From Flavobacteriaceae bacterium (GTDB lineage: Bacteria; Bacteroidota; Bacteroidia; Flavobacteriales; Flavobacteriaceae): a stretch of 64,000 nt of DNA. Within the stretch, counting starts at the first letter, position 1. Every line of letters starts with the position of its first letter. Made by a program: the position numbers and the translations under genes. The notes under the pieces were generated by a model. The model was not told the origin of the DNA and ran no database searches. It was given only the letters and a program-made list of their open reading frames with translations. Location of the stretch: positions 1-64,000 of the forward strand of contig JANSXF010000021.1 in NCBI GenBank assembly GCA_024743095.1. Direction: 5' to 3'. Below, one piece after another: positions 25,816 through 34,893 of the stretch.

Positions 25816-26169
25816 CTATACGTTTACCACCACGTAGTGGTTTCCACTTCTTTTATACCAAATACCTCGGTATTGGTATAGCCTTCTCCCATTTCTATAA
25901 ACTACTTTGCTGCCTCTCGGTAAGGTTCTTAATTTAATGCTTTTTGGTGCCGCCGTGACCACGTATTTCTTTCCGCGGGCTTTATACCAAACACCATCGG
26001 CGTAGTAGTAGTTTGTTCTTTTGTGAACTATAACCCTTGGATTGGATACCGTTGTTACCATGGTTCCATGTTTTGGATAAATCTTTACCACTGTTCTTGT
26101 TTGTGCCTGTGTTGTGAATATTGTTCCCAAAAAGGCCACAATTGCCAAAAGAGTCTTTATCTGTTTCAT
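25816..26169 (-). CDS. Small secreted protein, DUF6515-like
   Basis: 117 aa with a signal peptide (about 1-22, ending TTQAQ). The mature part is very basic and rich in Tyr and Val. It contains two similar units, YYYADGVWYKARGKKYVV and YQYRGIWYKRSGNHYVVV, which resemble short SH3-like or DUF6515 repeats. No catalytic residues. It probably acts in the periplasm or cell envelope; the function is unknown. It lies downstream of the sigma/anti-sigma/Spy-like genes on the same strand (gap 111 bases) and might belong to that stress response. Confidence 0.75.
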   Translation of the reverse strand: MKQIKTLLAIVAFLGTIFTTQAQTRTVVKIYPKHGTMVTTVSNPRVIVHKRTNYYYADGVWYKARGKKYVVTAAPKSIKLRTLPRGSKVVYRNGRRLYQYRGIWYKRSGNHYVVVNV

Positions 26170-26280
26170 AACATTGGATTTTAATGGTTTCTACTGGTAA
26201 GACTTTCAATTTTGAAAAAGGTTTAACCAAAAAAAGAAGCCCGAAGGCTTCCATGTTTTTTTGCTTGTATGTGAATCGAT

Positions 26281-26721
26281 TCAATCCTTGCCGCGCCGTT
26301 TACGGAACTGTTGAATCATTTGTCTTTTAAAATCTTCTTCTGCCTTAATGAGCAGAAGTACTTTTTTGGCAGGGATAATGGTCTTCATTTTTGATAGGTA
26401 ATCTTGCTCTGCCTGTTGCTTTTTTGACTGTAGGGCAATAAGGTTGTCCAATAATTGTTCGGATTCGTTAGTGGTGAGTTCTTGTGCCTGTGCAATATTG
26501 TCACGAAGCTCGGCACGCTCCTTTCTGCGGATATCGCCCATAATTTCCTCGTGATTGTTATAGATGGGCCAAAATTGTTGGGCTTCCTCACTGGTCAATC
26601 CCACTTGCTCGGTAATAAAGGCCACCTTAAGTGTCTTAATGCGGTCTCGAACTGGTCCTTGGGCATGCATCAAAAACGTGCTGAACAATAGCATGCAAAA
26701 TAGTGGTGCTCTTTTATTCAT
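26281..26721 (-). CDS. Spy-like periplasmic protein of an ECF sigma cassette
   Basis: 146 aa from the ATG at 26721; a TTG lies two codons earlier. A signal peptide ends near residue 20 (MHAQG). The mature protein is almost all helix and charged, with VGLTSEEAQQFWPIYNNHEE, DIRRKERAELR and a Lys/Arg-rich tail. This matches the group annotated as sensor of ECF-type sigma factor in Flavobacteriia, related to Spy/CpxP-type LTxxQ proteins. Its start overlaps the end of the anti-sigma-like gene by 8 bases, so translation is coupled. It probably senses or buffers misfolded periplasmic protein. Confidence 0.82.
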   Translation of the reverse strand: MNKRAPLFCMLLFSTFLMHAQGPVRDRIKTLKVAFITEQVGLTSEEAQQFWPIYNNHEEIMGDIRRKERAELRDNIAQAQELTTNESEQLLDNLIALQSKKQQAEQDYLSKMKTIIPAKKVLLLIKAEEDFKRQMIQQFRKRRGKD

Positions 26722-27247
26722 AATCAATGTCTTCTAAATTTAAGTCTTGGAAATCCTCAACATTCTCGTTTAAGTATTCCATGATAATGACTTCTTCCAA
26801 GTCATCATCCAAAATATCGCTTAGTTCGATTTCTTCCATTGAAACTACTTCGGCGAGCTCGTAAGAGGTCATTTCAAATTCGGTATCCTCCAAATAGGCC
26901 TCTATTTCAGAATTTGCCAAATCATCAAACGAGATGGGGTCGGAGGTCGGGTTTCCGGTGATACTAAAAATCAATATAAAAATAGCAGCTATGGCGGCAA
27001 CAGTATAATAAAAGTTTCTATTTGATATAAGCGGAACAACCTTGACCTCTTTTCGGGAAGTTTTGGAAATAATATCGGATTCAACCTTCTCAAAATAATC
27101 ATCGGGAACTGCAAAACCATCAGTTTTGGGAATGACCGAGATAAGTTCCTTGGCTTCTTCCTCTTTGATTTTGTCCATAAGACGGCCGTTAAAGCTCTCA
27201 AAGTAGCCTTCCGGGGTGTTGAAACTATTTTTTTTATCCTTTTTCAT
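26714..27247 (-). CDS. Membrane anti-sigma-like protein with repeated N-terminal motif
   Basis: 177 aa. One membrane span (about 78-97, YYTVAAIAAIFILIFSITG) separates a cytoplasmic N-terminal part from a very acidic periplasmic part. The N-terminal part holds two copies of an F-x-x-P-x-x-Y-F-E motif: FNTPEGYFESF (9-19) and FAVPDDYFEKV (45-55). There is no Cys or His, so it is not a zinc-binding anti-sigma factor. It lies 33 bases after the ECF sigma factor gene and overlaps the Spy-like gene, the position expected of a membrane anti-sigma factor. Function by context only. Confidence 0.7.
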   Translation of the reverse strand: MKKDKKNSFNTPEGYFESFNGRLMDKIKEEEAKELISVIPKTDGFAVPDDYFEKVESDIISKTSRKEVKVVPLISNRNFYYTVAAIAAIFILIFSITGNPTSDPISFDDLANSEIEAYLEDTEFEMTSYELAEVVSMEEIELSDILDDDLEEVIIMEYLNENVEDFQDLNLEDIDYE

Positions 27248-27280
27248 TACCGTGGTATGACTTTTAAATTAGCCAAAGGT

Positions 27281-27829
27281 TTAATTTTCTTTGAGATACG
27301 CCTCTATTTTTTTTACTGCTAAATGGTATGATGCTTTTAAGGCGCCTTCCGAAGTATCCAGAGCTTCAGCAATATCCTTGTACTTCATTTCCTGAAAATA
27401 CTTCATGGTAAAGACGAGTTTCTGTTTATCAGGTAAGGAGGAGAGAGCCTTTTGCAGCTTAATTTGAATTTCGTCGCCTTCAAAATATACATCGGCCTGA
27501 AGATTTTCAACCATTCTATCTTTAAGTTCTCGATCGGTGATTCCCAATTTTTTCGACTTCTGTTTCAAAAAGGTCAAAGATTCGTTGGTGGCAATCCGAT
27601 ACATCCAGGAATAGAGTTTGCTGTCGCCTTTAAATTTGTGGATGTTCCTGTAAACTTTTATAAAGGTATTTTGAAGCACATCGTCTGTATCGTCGTGGTC
27701 TAGCACAATCCTACGAATATGCCAATACAATCTTTCCTTGTAGGTATTGACCAACACCTCAAATGCCTTTGTTCGACTTTCTTCTCGTTGTAGTTCTTGG
27801 ACTAAAGTTTCCTCAGCAATCAATGTCAT
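27281..27829 (-). CDS. RNA polymerase ECF-type sigma factor
   Basis: 182 aa. Sigma region 2 covers about residues 20-90, with DDTDDVLQNTFIKVYRN and the -10 binding block YSWMYRIATNESLTFLKQ. Region 4 covers about 125-178, with LPDKQKLVFTMKYFQEMKYKDIAEALDTSEGALKASYHLAVKK (given here only by its ends, LPDKQKLVF and ALKASYHLAVKK). It is the first gene of a three-gene cassette with the membrane anti-sigma-like protein and the Spy-like protein. This suggests an envelope-stress response. A TATCTTAG box, one base off the -7 consensus, lies just upstream. Confidence 0.94.
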   Translation of the reverse strand: MTLIAEETLVQELQREESRTKAFEVLVNTYKERLYWHIRRIVLDHDDTDDVLQNTFIKVYRNIHKFKGDSKLYSWMYRIATNESLTFLKQKSKKLGITDRELKDRMVENLQADVYFEGDEIQIKLQKALSSLPDKQKLVFTMKYFQEMKYKDIAEALDTSEGALKASYHLAVKKIEAYLKEN

Positions 27830-27972
27830 TGTTGTTTGATGCTTTGACTAAGATAATGCGAAAAGGTTTAATTTTTAGTAAGCAGTTAGACAGAGATCAT
27901 TGAACAATGGAAAAAAGGTAAATGATAAATAATAACGGATTAAGGATGGTATTGTAAATAGATTGTTGTGCT

Positions 27973-27990
27973 TTCGAACGTTGTCGAGAA
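27973..27990. repeat. REP-like palindrome fragment
   Basis: TTCGAACGTTGTCGAGAA is an imperfect palindrome with the same TCGA...TCGAG pattern as the complete pair at 7414-7488. It lies in the 215-bp gap between the sigma factor and ABC exporter genes, where nothing else was recognised. Confidence 0.4.
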
Positions 27991-28044
27991 ATTTTTAAGA
28001 ACTACAGTTATACCTTCCAAAAAATCTAAAAATCCATTACTGTC

Positions 28045-29871
28045 CTACGACGAAAAAGACTGCATCTCCACCAACTTCTTATAGCTCTTTGCGGATTTCA
28101 TCAACTCGTCATGGGTCCCCTGTTCTACAATCTCACCTTTGCTCATCACAACAATGGTATCTGCATTTTGGATGGTGGACAAACGGTGGGCTATAACAAT
28201 GGAAGTCCTGTTCTTCATCATATTTTCCAACGCATCTTGTACCAATCGTTCGCTTTCGGTGTCGAGGGCAGAAGTGGCCTCGTCCAAAATCATTATCGGT
28301 GGATTCTTGAGCACCGCCCTAGCAATGGAAAGGCGTTGTTTTTGACCTCCACTCAATTTATTTCCGCTATCCCCAATATTGGTTTCATAACCATTGGGCA
28401 AATTCATGATAAAATCGTGGGCGTTGGCTACTTTGGCGGCTTCCATAATTTCGTCCATCGAGGCATTTTCCTTGCCAAGGGCTATGTTGTTCTTTACGGT
28501 GTCGTTAAAAAGAATGGAGTCTTGGGTAACCAATCCCATTAATCCCCGGAGCGATTTTTTAGTGATATTTTTGATGTTGGTCCCATCAATCAGGATTTCC
28601 CCTTTGTTAACATCGTAAAAACGAGTGACTAAATTGGCCACGGTACTTTTTCCACTACCGGACTGGCCTACCAGGGCGACAGTTTTGCCCTTTTCAACCC
28701 TTAGGCTGAAGTCTTTCAGGACATAATCATTTTCGTATTTGAAGGATATGTTTTTGAGCTCAACACCGGAGCTGAAACCCATTTTTTCATTGGCACCATC
28801 AATATCCTTGATAGGGTTTTCAGATTCCAATATCTCCAGAACCCGCTCGGCTGCGGAATTCCCTTTTTTAACTGCATAAGATGCTTTGCTGATGGCTTTT
28901 GCAGGTGTCAAGATATTGAATGCCAATCCCATATAGGAAATGAATGAAGCAGCGTCCAAGGTCCCTTCCAAAAGGACCATTCGCCCACCAAACCAAAGTA
29001 GTACACCGAATACCACAATGCCAAGGAATTCACTAGTTGGGGATGATAGGTTTTGACGGTTCAAAAGTGAATTTGAAAACCTAAAAAAGCGAGAAGTTGA
29101 GTTTTTGAAGGTGCTGTAGAACTTGGATTCTGCATTAAAGGCTTTAATAACACGAAGTCCCCCCAATGTTTCTTCAACTATGGAAAGAAATTCGCCTTGT
29201 TCTTTTTGTACCCTGTCCGATTTTTTCTTTAAAGATTTTCCTATGCGTGATATGATCATCCCTGCAATCGGAATAAAGATGAACACAAAAATGGTCAGTT
29301 TAACACTAATGATAAACATGACGATAATCGTGAACAGGATGGTCAACGGCTCGCGAACAATCAACTCCAAAATGGAGAGAAACGAGTGCTGTATCTCCAA
29401 TACATCCGATGTAATCCTTGCAATAACATCACCTTTCTTTTTTTCTGAAAAATAGGAGATGGGCAAGTCAACAATTTTTTGGTACATCTTGTTACGGATA
29501 TCCTTGAGTACACCATTGCGCAAAAAGGTGATGAAGTACATCGCCATATAATTGAAGATGTTCTTGAAGAGGAACAAAAACAGGATGAGACCTACCGCCA
29601 ATAAAAGCCCTTTCATAGGGTCTTCGCCCGAAAATTGGGTCACTTGATAGTTCATGTACCCTTCAAAATAGTCCTTTAGCTTGCCAATGCCTTCATATGT
29701 TGGGGGTTCATTGATTTGCTTGGTCTTATCAAAAAGAACGTTTAGCATTGGAATTAGTGCGGCATAGGACAGCGCACTGAACAATGCATAAAGAATATTG
29801 AAAAAAATATTCAGAATACCGTATCTGCGATATGGTTTCGCAAACCGGAGAATCTTTTTAAAGTAGTTCAT
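28045..29871 (-). CDS. ABC exporter, fused permease and ATPase (MsbA-like)
   Basis: 608 aa half-transporter. Six membrane helices lie in residues about 15-340. The ATPase follows with Walker A VGQSGSGKSTVANL (near 400), the Q-loop GLVTQDSILFNDT, the signature LSGGQKQRLSIARAVL, Walker B IMILDEATSALD and the switch His in VIAHRLSTI. It forms a homodimer in the inner membrane and probably flips lipid A or another lipid, by similarity to MsbA. It is 3 bases downstream of the phosphohexomutase gene on the same strand, forming an operon with it. Confidence 0.93.
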   Translation of the reverse strand: MNYFKKILRFAKPYRRYGILNIFFNILYALFSALSYAALIPMLNVLFDKTKQINEPPTYEGIGKLKDYFEGYMNYQVTQFSGEDPMKGLLLAVGLILFLFLFKNIFNYMAMYFITFLRNGVLKDIRNKMYQKIVDLPISYFSEKKKGDVIARITSDVLEIQHSFLSILELIVREPLTILFTIIVMFIISVKLTIFVFIFIPIAGMIISRIGKSLKKKSDRVQKEQGEFLSIVEETLGGLRVIKAFNAESKFYSTFKNSTSRFFRFSNSLLNRQNLSSPTSEFLGIVVFGVLLWFGGRMVLLEGTLDAASFISYMGLAFNILTPAKAISKASYAVKKGNSAAERVLEILESENPIKDIDGANEKMGFSSGVELKNISFKYENDYVLKDFSLRVEKGKTVALVGQSGSGKSTVANLVTRFYDVNKGEILIDGTNIKNITKKSLRGLMGLVTQDSILFNDTVKNNIALGKENASMDEIMEAAKVANAHDFIMNLPNGYETNIGDSGNKLSGGQKQRLSIARAVLKNPPIMILDEATSALDTESERLVQDALENMMKNRTSIVIAHRLSTIQNADTIVVMSKGEIVEQGTHDELMKSAKSYKKLVEMQSFSS

Positions 29872-29874
29872 TCA

Positions 29875-31581
29875 CTATAAATTCAGCTCGGATAGGATAC
29901 CTTCTATTTTGGTTTCCAACTGCGAATTTACGGATTTATAATCCGTAGCCTTGTCCAATTTTGTATTTGTGCTGATGTAGAACTTTACTTTGGGTTCCGT
30001 TCCGCTGGGACGGGCTGCAATTCGGGTGCCATCCTCCGTTTCGTAGATCAATACATTGGACTTTGGCAAATGCAGCGTAAATTCTTCTCCTGTCTGCACA
30101 TTTTTAACGGTAGAAGTATTGTAATCTTCAATGTACAGCAATTTGGAGCCTTGAACGCTCTCGACCGGATTTTCTTTGAAGTCCTTCAACATTTGTTTGA
30201 TTTCCTCCGCTCCGCTCATCCCTTTTTTAGTGAGGGATATCAATTTTTCCTTGTAAAAACCGAATTCCACGTAAGCATCGATCAAATCTTTATAAAAAGA
30301 ACTGCCATTGGCCTTGGCGTTGGCAGCAATTTCACAGGCCAATAGGGTAGAGGTGACCGCATCCTTATCGCGGACAAAATCACCGACCATATATCCAAAG
30401 CTTTCTTCCCCACCTCCAATAAATTGTGAGTTTGGGAAGTCCTTGATCATTTTACCTATCCATTTAAAGCCCGTTAGAGCAGTTTTGAACTCCACGCCGT
30501 ACGATTTGGCCATTTGCTGCATCATTGGGGTGGAAACAATGGTTGTGGCAATAAACTCGTTGCCCTTAAACCCTTTTTCCTTGTATTGGTCCAAAAGGAA
30601 CTTGGTCATCAATACCATGGTCTGGTTCCCGTTCAGGAGTTCTATTTTGCCTTCGAGATTACGCACGGCAATTCCTAAGCGGTCACTATCGGGGTCGGTG
30701 CCCACTACCATGTCCGCATCGATTTTCTCTGCTTCGGCAATAGCAATGGACAATGCTTCGGGTTCTTCCGGGTTGGGGGATTCCACCGTAGGAAAGTCAC
30801 CATTTGGCTCTGCCTGCTCCTCTATGATGGTGACATTTTTGTAGCCTGCCCTCTTCAAAACTTCTGGGATGGCAGTAATTGAAGTCCCGTGCAACGAGGT
30901 GAACACGATTTTAAAATCTTCTTTTCCTTTGGCATTAAAACTTCCGTTTTTAACGGATGCCTCAAAAAAGGCTTCATCCACTTCGCTGTCAATATAATGG
31001 ATCAGACTTTCATCTTTATCAAATTTGATGTCCTCAAAAGAAAGGGAATTGATTTCTGAGATTATCTCACCATCCTGCGGGGGAACAATCTGCCCGCCAT
31101 CGGCCCAATATACCTTAAACCCGTTGTATTCCGGAGGGTTGTGGGATGCCGTAAGTACAATTCCTACGTGGCACCCTATATATTTTACGGCAAAGGAAAG
31201 CTCCGGTGTGGTTCTTAAATCGGAAAAGAGGTGAACCCTGATTCCGTTGGCAGAAAAAACTTCCGCTACCGTTTTGGCCAAGGATTGTGAGTTGTGCCTG
31301 CAATCGTAGGCAATCACTACCTTAAGGTCATCGTCCGTATACGATTTTTTGAGGTAATTACTGAGTCCTTGGGTATTTTTGCCCAAAGTGTATTTGTTGA
31401 TTCTATTGGTGCCAACGCCCATTACACCGCGCATACCTCCGGTCCCAAACTCCAAATCCTTATAAAAACGTTCTTTGAGCTCCTCGGGGTCGTTGTCAAT
31501 CAGGTACTTGATTTCCTTTTTGGTGTCTTCATCAAAAAAATCGGTCAACCAAGATTGCGCTGTTTTGGTAATGGAATCCAT
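29875..31581 (-). CDS. Phosphoglucomutase/phosphomannomutase family protein
   Basis: 568 aa, alpha-D-phosphohexomutase superfamily. Four expected sites: the phospho-Ser loop LTASHNPPEYNGFKVYWADGG (its Ser in TASHNP near 145), the magnesium loop GTDPDSDRLG (near 295), the sugar loop GGEESFGYMVGD (near 390), and the phosphate-binding AARPSGTEPKVK near the C-terminus. The length fits the PGM2/phosphopentomutase-like branch. It interconverts sugar 1- and 6-phosphates for polysaccharide and glycan precursors. Upstream of the MsbA-like exporter and downstream of the GT2 gene. Confidence 0.93.
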   Translation of the reverse strand: MDSITKTAQSWLTDFFDEDTKKEIKYLIDNDPEELKERFYKDLEFGTGGMRGVMGVGTNRINKYTLGKNTQGLSNYLKKSYTDDDLKVVIAYDCRHNSQSLAKTVAEVFSANGIRVHLFSDLRTTPELSFAVKYIGCHVGIVLTASHNPPEYNGFKVYWADGGQIVPPQDGEIISEINSLSFEDIKFDKDESLIHYIDSEVDEAFFEASVKNGSFNAKGKEDFKIVFTSLHGTSITAIPEVLKRAGYKNVTIIEEQAEPNGDFPTVESPNPEEPEALSIAIAEAEKIDADMVVGTDPDSDRLGIAVRNLEGKIELLNGNQTMVLMTKFLLDQYKEKGFKGNEFIATTIVSTPMMQQMAKSYGVEFKTALTGFKWIGKMIKDFPNSQFIGGGEESFGYMVGDFVRDKDAVTSTLLACEIAANAKANGSSFYKDLIDAYVEFGFYKEKLISLTKKGMSGAEEIKQMLKDFKENPVESVQGSKLLYIEDYNTSTVKNVQTGEEFTLHLPKSNVLIYETEDGTRIAARPSGTEPKVKFYISTNTKLDKATDYKSVNSQLETKIEGILSELNL

Positions 31582-31639
31582 AGTGTTTGTCGTTGTTTAG
31601 ATGCTTAAAAATACAAAGTTTAAAAGGTTTGTCGGAGGC

Positions 31640-32587
31640 TCAAAGGTTAATTTTATCGGAGATATTGTATCGGGTCTCATTTTTTCTGGAACGCACCATT
31701 ATTTCTCCAAGAAAACCTGCCAAAAACAATTGGGTGCCTATGATCATGGCAGTTAGCGCGATATAAAATTGAGGCCTTTGGGTAATCAATCTACCTGTGG
31801 GGTTCAAAAATAGCTTGTCCACACCCAAATAGGCGGCAAATCCAGACCCTACGATAAACATTAAAACACCCAATGCCCCAAAAAGGTGCATGGGTCTGCG
31901 CCCAAATTTGGAAACGAACCAAATGGTGATCAGATCTAAAAAACCATTGATGAACCTTTCTGCTCCAAATTTTGTGGAACCATATTTTCTGGCCTGATGC
32001 TGAACCACTTTCTCCGTAATGTCCGAGAATCCTGCGTTTTTGGCCAAAACAGGTATGTATCGGTGCATTTCGCCCGAAACTTCTATGGTTTTTACTACTT
32101 TATGGTTGAATGCCTTGAGGCCACAATTAAAATCGTGCAATTTTACCCCAGATGTTTTTCGAGCGGCCCAATTGAATAGTTTGGAAGGAATGTTTTTAGT
32201 GATGACGGAGTCGTACCGTTTTTTTTTCCAACCAGAAACCACATGATGTCCTTCTTGTGTGATCATCTGGTACATTTCGGGGATTTCTTCGGGATTGTCC
32301 TGCAGGTCGGCATCCATGGTGATGACCACATCTCCTTCTGCGGCTTTGAAACCGGCATGAAGAGCCTGTGATTTTCCGTAGTTCTTTAGGAACCGTATGC
32401 CCTTTACATTTTGATTGACTTTGGATAGTCCGGATATAATTTTCCAAGATTTATCGGTACTGCCATCATCAATAAGGATGATTTCATAAGAAAAATGATT
32501 GGACTGCATAACTTGTACAATCCAATCATGTAGCTCTTTAAGCGATTCTTGCTCGTTCAGTAAAGGAATTACAATGGAAATCTGCAT
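31640..32587 (-). CDS. Family 2 glycosyltransferase with C-terminal membrane anchor
   Basis: 315 aa. The GT-A domain starts ISIVIPLLNEQESL and has the nucleotide-binding ILIDDGSTDKS and the DxD motif in TMDADLQDNPEEIP (near 97). Two membrane helices near 230-260 and 270-295 place it with DPM1/GtrB-like enzymes, which move a sugar from a nucleotide to undecaprenyl phosphate on the cytoplasmic face. The donor is unknown. It lies 42 bases after the DUF4199 gene on the same strand, in a probable envelope-glycan operon. Confidence 0.93.
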   Translation of the reverse strand: MQISIVIPLLNEQESLKELHDWIVQVMQSNHFSYEIILIDDGSTDKSWKIISGLSKVNQNVKGIRFLKNYGKSQALHAGFKAAEGDVVITMDADLQDNPEEIPEMYQMITQEGHHVVSGWKKKRYDSVITKNIPSKLFNWAARKTSGVKLHDFNCGLKAFNHKVVKTIEVSGEMHRYIPVLAKNAGFSDITEKVVQHQARKYGSTKFGAERFINGFLDLITIWFVSKFGRRPMHLFGALGVLMFIVGSGFAAYLGVDKLFLNPTGRLITQRPQFYIALTAMIIGTQLFLAGFLGEIMVRSRKNETRYNISDKINL

Positions 32588-32629
32588 TGTTCGATTCTGG
32601 AATTCCCTCCAAAAGTAGCATTTTTTGTT

Positions 32630-33151
32630 TTAGTATTCCGCTTTGGATTTTTTCAAGATCAAACCAGTGACCAGACCTATAATCAGGCCGAGCACGGAAT
32701 TCATGATCAAGAGAACGGGATATTGGATCCATGCAAAGCCTTTTTGCATTTCCACACCTTGTTGCCATTGTTCCTCGGTCATGTTCGGGTTTTGTGCCAT
32801 TGCTTTTGGTTTGGCAATTTCCATGGCCTTGTCCAAAAAGTCGGGCTCGATAAAGTTGGTGAGCACAAATTGATAGAGCAAAGAAATTATGGCGCCCACC
32901 AGGGCAACTCCCACACTCACTTTTAAGGCTTCCGAAATGGTCAAGTAGCCTCCATTGGCCTTTTTAAAAGCATTTACCGCGACAAAAATAATCGCCGCCA
33001 AGATCACGATAGAGATTACAATTACTGCCGTACTTGTCTCGTAGTGCATTTTTTGAGTGTAGAGCATTACGCCGAACACCACGGAAATCAGACCCAACAA
33101 TAGGCCATAATTCAGTGCAAATTTTCCGGTTTTTGGTTGTTGTTCTTCCAT
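32630..33151 (-). CDS. DUF4199 membrane protein
   Basis: 173 aa with about four hydrophobic segments (about 15-32, 40-60, 78-100, 135-160) and a Met/Gln-rich loop before the last. This matches the DUF4199 family, frequent in Bacteroidota next to GT2 enzymes, and the gene is directly upstream of one here. No catalytic residues are seen; the function is unknown. It is divergent from rpmE2. Confidence 0.85.
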   Translation of the reverse strand: MEEQQPKTGKFALNYGLLLGLISVVFGVMLYTQKMHYETSTAVIVISIVILAAIIFVAVNAFKKANGGYLTISEALKVSVGVALVGAIISLLYQFVLTNFIEPDFLDKAMEIAKPKAMAQNPNMTEEQWQQGVEMQKGFAWIQYPVLLIMNSVLGLIIGLVTGLILKKSKAEY

Positions 33152-33244
33152 TATTTAAAAATTAGTGTTGCTTGTAGATGTTAGTAATGGATTGTGTATT
33201 TTTGTTACACATAAATTTAACTTTATTTTTTTAGTGATTTTAAC

Positions 33245-33274
33245 TTGGAGAGTTAAAAGAAATTATTAAATTTG
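33245..33274 (+). promoter_or_regulatory. rpmE2 promoter
   Basis: TTG (33245-33247), 19 bases, TAAATTTG (33267-33274): a full match to the Bacteroidota promoter consensus, 35 bases before the ATG. Confidence 0.8.
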
Positions 33275-33309
33275 CACCCTGAAAATTCTGAGATTAAGCA
33301 TTTAAGACG

Positions 33310-33582
33310 ATGAGAAAAGATATACACCCAGAAAACTATAGATTGGTTGCTTTCAAAGACATGTCAAACGATGATGTGTTCCTTACCAAGTCCACTGCTG
33401 AAGCAAAAGAGACCATCGAGGTTGATGGTGTTGAATATCCTTTGGTAAAATTGGAAATTTCAAGGACTTCTCACCCATACTATACAGGTAAGACCAAATT
33501 GGTCGATACCGCTGGTAGAATTGACAAGTTCAAGAACAAATACAAGAAATTCAAGAAAGAAGATAAGAAGGAGGCCGAGTAG
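33310..33582 (+). CDS. rpmE2: 50S ribosomal protein L31 type B
   Basis: 90 aa. It begins [19 protein letters not shown] and has [21 protein letters not shown] (quoted to its core, SHPYYTGK), typical of L31. It lacks the CxxC zinc-ribbon cysteines of type A, so it is the zinc-independent C-minus form, which in many bacteria is expressed when zinc is low but in Flavobacteriia may be the only copy. A basic and acidic tail follows. It has its own promoter and terminator. Confidence 0.96.
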   Translation: MRKDIHPENYRLVAFKDMSNDDVFLTKSTAEAKETIEVDGVEYPLVKLEISRTSHPYYTGKTKLVDTAGRIDKFKNKYKKFKKEDKKEAE

Positions 33583-33608
33583 GTCATACTTTTTAACGAA
33601 ATATGTGG

Positions 33609-33645
33609 ACGCTCTCGATACTTTTCGAGGGCGTTTTTTATTTTT
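33609..33645 (+). terminator. rpmE2 terminator
   Basis: Stem ACGCTCTCG / CGAGGGCGT with one mismatch and a short loop, followed by a T-rich run (to 33645). It is 27 bases after the rpmE2 stop and 19 before the next ATG. Confidence 0.8.
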
Positions 33646-33663
33646 GATATTCAAAGCTGTACC

Positions 33664-34842
33664 ATGAACTATATCCTTTCCGACGGTAATCACCGCGAAG
33701 ACTTGTTCCCTTTTACCTTCACACGCCCCGTATCCGAGATTCGGGTGGGAATCTTGACCATTCGCGGAAAATGGGAAATGTGGTTGAGTTCCCCGGTGAG
33801 CCATCAAACGGAAGAATATCTTTCGGAAAAGTATCCTTTAAAAGTTGGCGCCGAAAATACGGTTGTCAATGGTAGTTATTTGCCCAATGAAAGCTTGGTT
33901 GCGAATATCAAAGATTTAAAGCTTGGTGAAGCTTTGATAGGGGAAGAGGGCTATATCGCTTACGTAACAGAAAACTTGGAAACAGGTTTTGAAGAATCAG
34001 CCTACACCACTATTCCTTTTGATGGGGAGGTTTTGACCATAAAAAACACTTGGGATATCTTTTCCAACAATGCAGCGGCCCTTCAGGCTGATTTTGATTT
34101 GATTACCAAAGGAAGAAAAAGTCAGCCCATACCGGATACAAACCAAGTAAAGAGCCCTGGGAACATTTTTATCGAAGAAGGAGCCATAGTGGAGTTTTGT
34201 ATTTTAAATGCCTCCACGGGGCCTATTTACATAGGCAAAAACGCCTTGATGATGGAAGGTTGTATGGTACGGGGCGGATTGGCGCTCTGCGAAAATGCCA
34301 TTTTAAAAATGGGAACCAAGATCTACGGTGCCGTGACCGCAGGACCTGGATGTAAATTGGGCGGAGAGGTCAACAATGCGGTGCTGTTTGCAAATTCCAA
34401 CAAAGGGCATGATGGTTTCTTGGGCAACTCTGTACTAGGGGAGTGGTGCAATATTGGGGCGGATACCAATACCTCCAATTTAAAAAACAACTACGCCGAG
34501 GTTCGACTTTGGAACTACAAGACCGAAGGTTTTGCCAAAACAGGACTTCAATTTTGTGGGCTGATGATGGGAGACCATAGCAAATGTGCCATTAATGTGA
34601 TGTTCAATACAGGTACGGTGGTTGGAGTGAGCGCAAATATTTTTGGCAGCGGATTCCCCAGAAACTTTATCCCTAGTTTTAGTTGGGGCGGTGCTACGGC
34701 CGGCTATACCACTTTTAGGACCAACAAGGCGTTTGAGGTTGCCGAGGCCATGATGAAGCGCCGTAATATGGAGTTCAACGAAACCGAAGCCCAGATTTTG
34801 GAGCATGTGTTTGAACTCACACAGAAATGGCGGAATTATTGA
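33664..34842 (+). CDS. GlmU-like sugar nucleotidyltransferase/acetyltransferase (alternative Bacteroidota form)
   Basis: 392 aa. It starts MNYILSDGNHREDLFPFTFT, the hallmark of the group modelled as an alternative GlmU in Bacteroidota, where the usual LAAGxGTRM is replaced. The second half is a left-handed beta helix with hexapeptide repeats (about 165-320): IFIEEGAIVE, IYIGKNALMMEGCMV, LCENAILKMGTKIYG. It is thought to make UDP-N-acetylglucosamine from glucosamine 1-phosphate for peptidoglycan and lipid A. The nucleotide-binding residues cannot be assigned with confidence here. Confidence 0.9.
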   Translation: MNYILSDGNHREDLFPFTFTRPVSEIRVGILTIRGKWEMWLSSPVSHQTEEYLSEKYPLKVGAENTVVNGSYLPNESLVANIKDLKLGEALIGEEGYIAYVTENLETGFEESAYTTIPFDGEVLTIKNTWDIFSNNAAALQADFDLITKGRKSQPIPDTNQVKSPGNIFIEEGAIVEFCILNASTGPIYIGKNALMMEGCMVRGGLALCENAILKMGTKIYGAVTAGPGCKLGGEVNNAVLFANSNKGHDGFLGNSVLGEWCNIGADTNTSNLKNNYAEVRLWNYKTEGFAKTGLQFCGLMMGDHSKCAINVMFNTGTVVGVSANIFGSGFPRNFIPSFSWGGATAGYTTFRTNKAFEVAEAMMKRRNMEFNETEAQILEHVFELTQKWRNY

Positions 34843-34893
34843 TCAAAAAATAAAGAGATGCATTTCCATGGCCCTGTTGCATAACAGGCGTGG

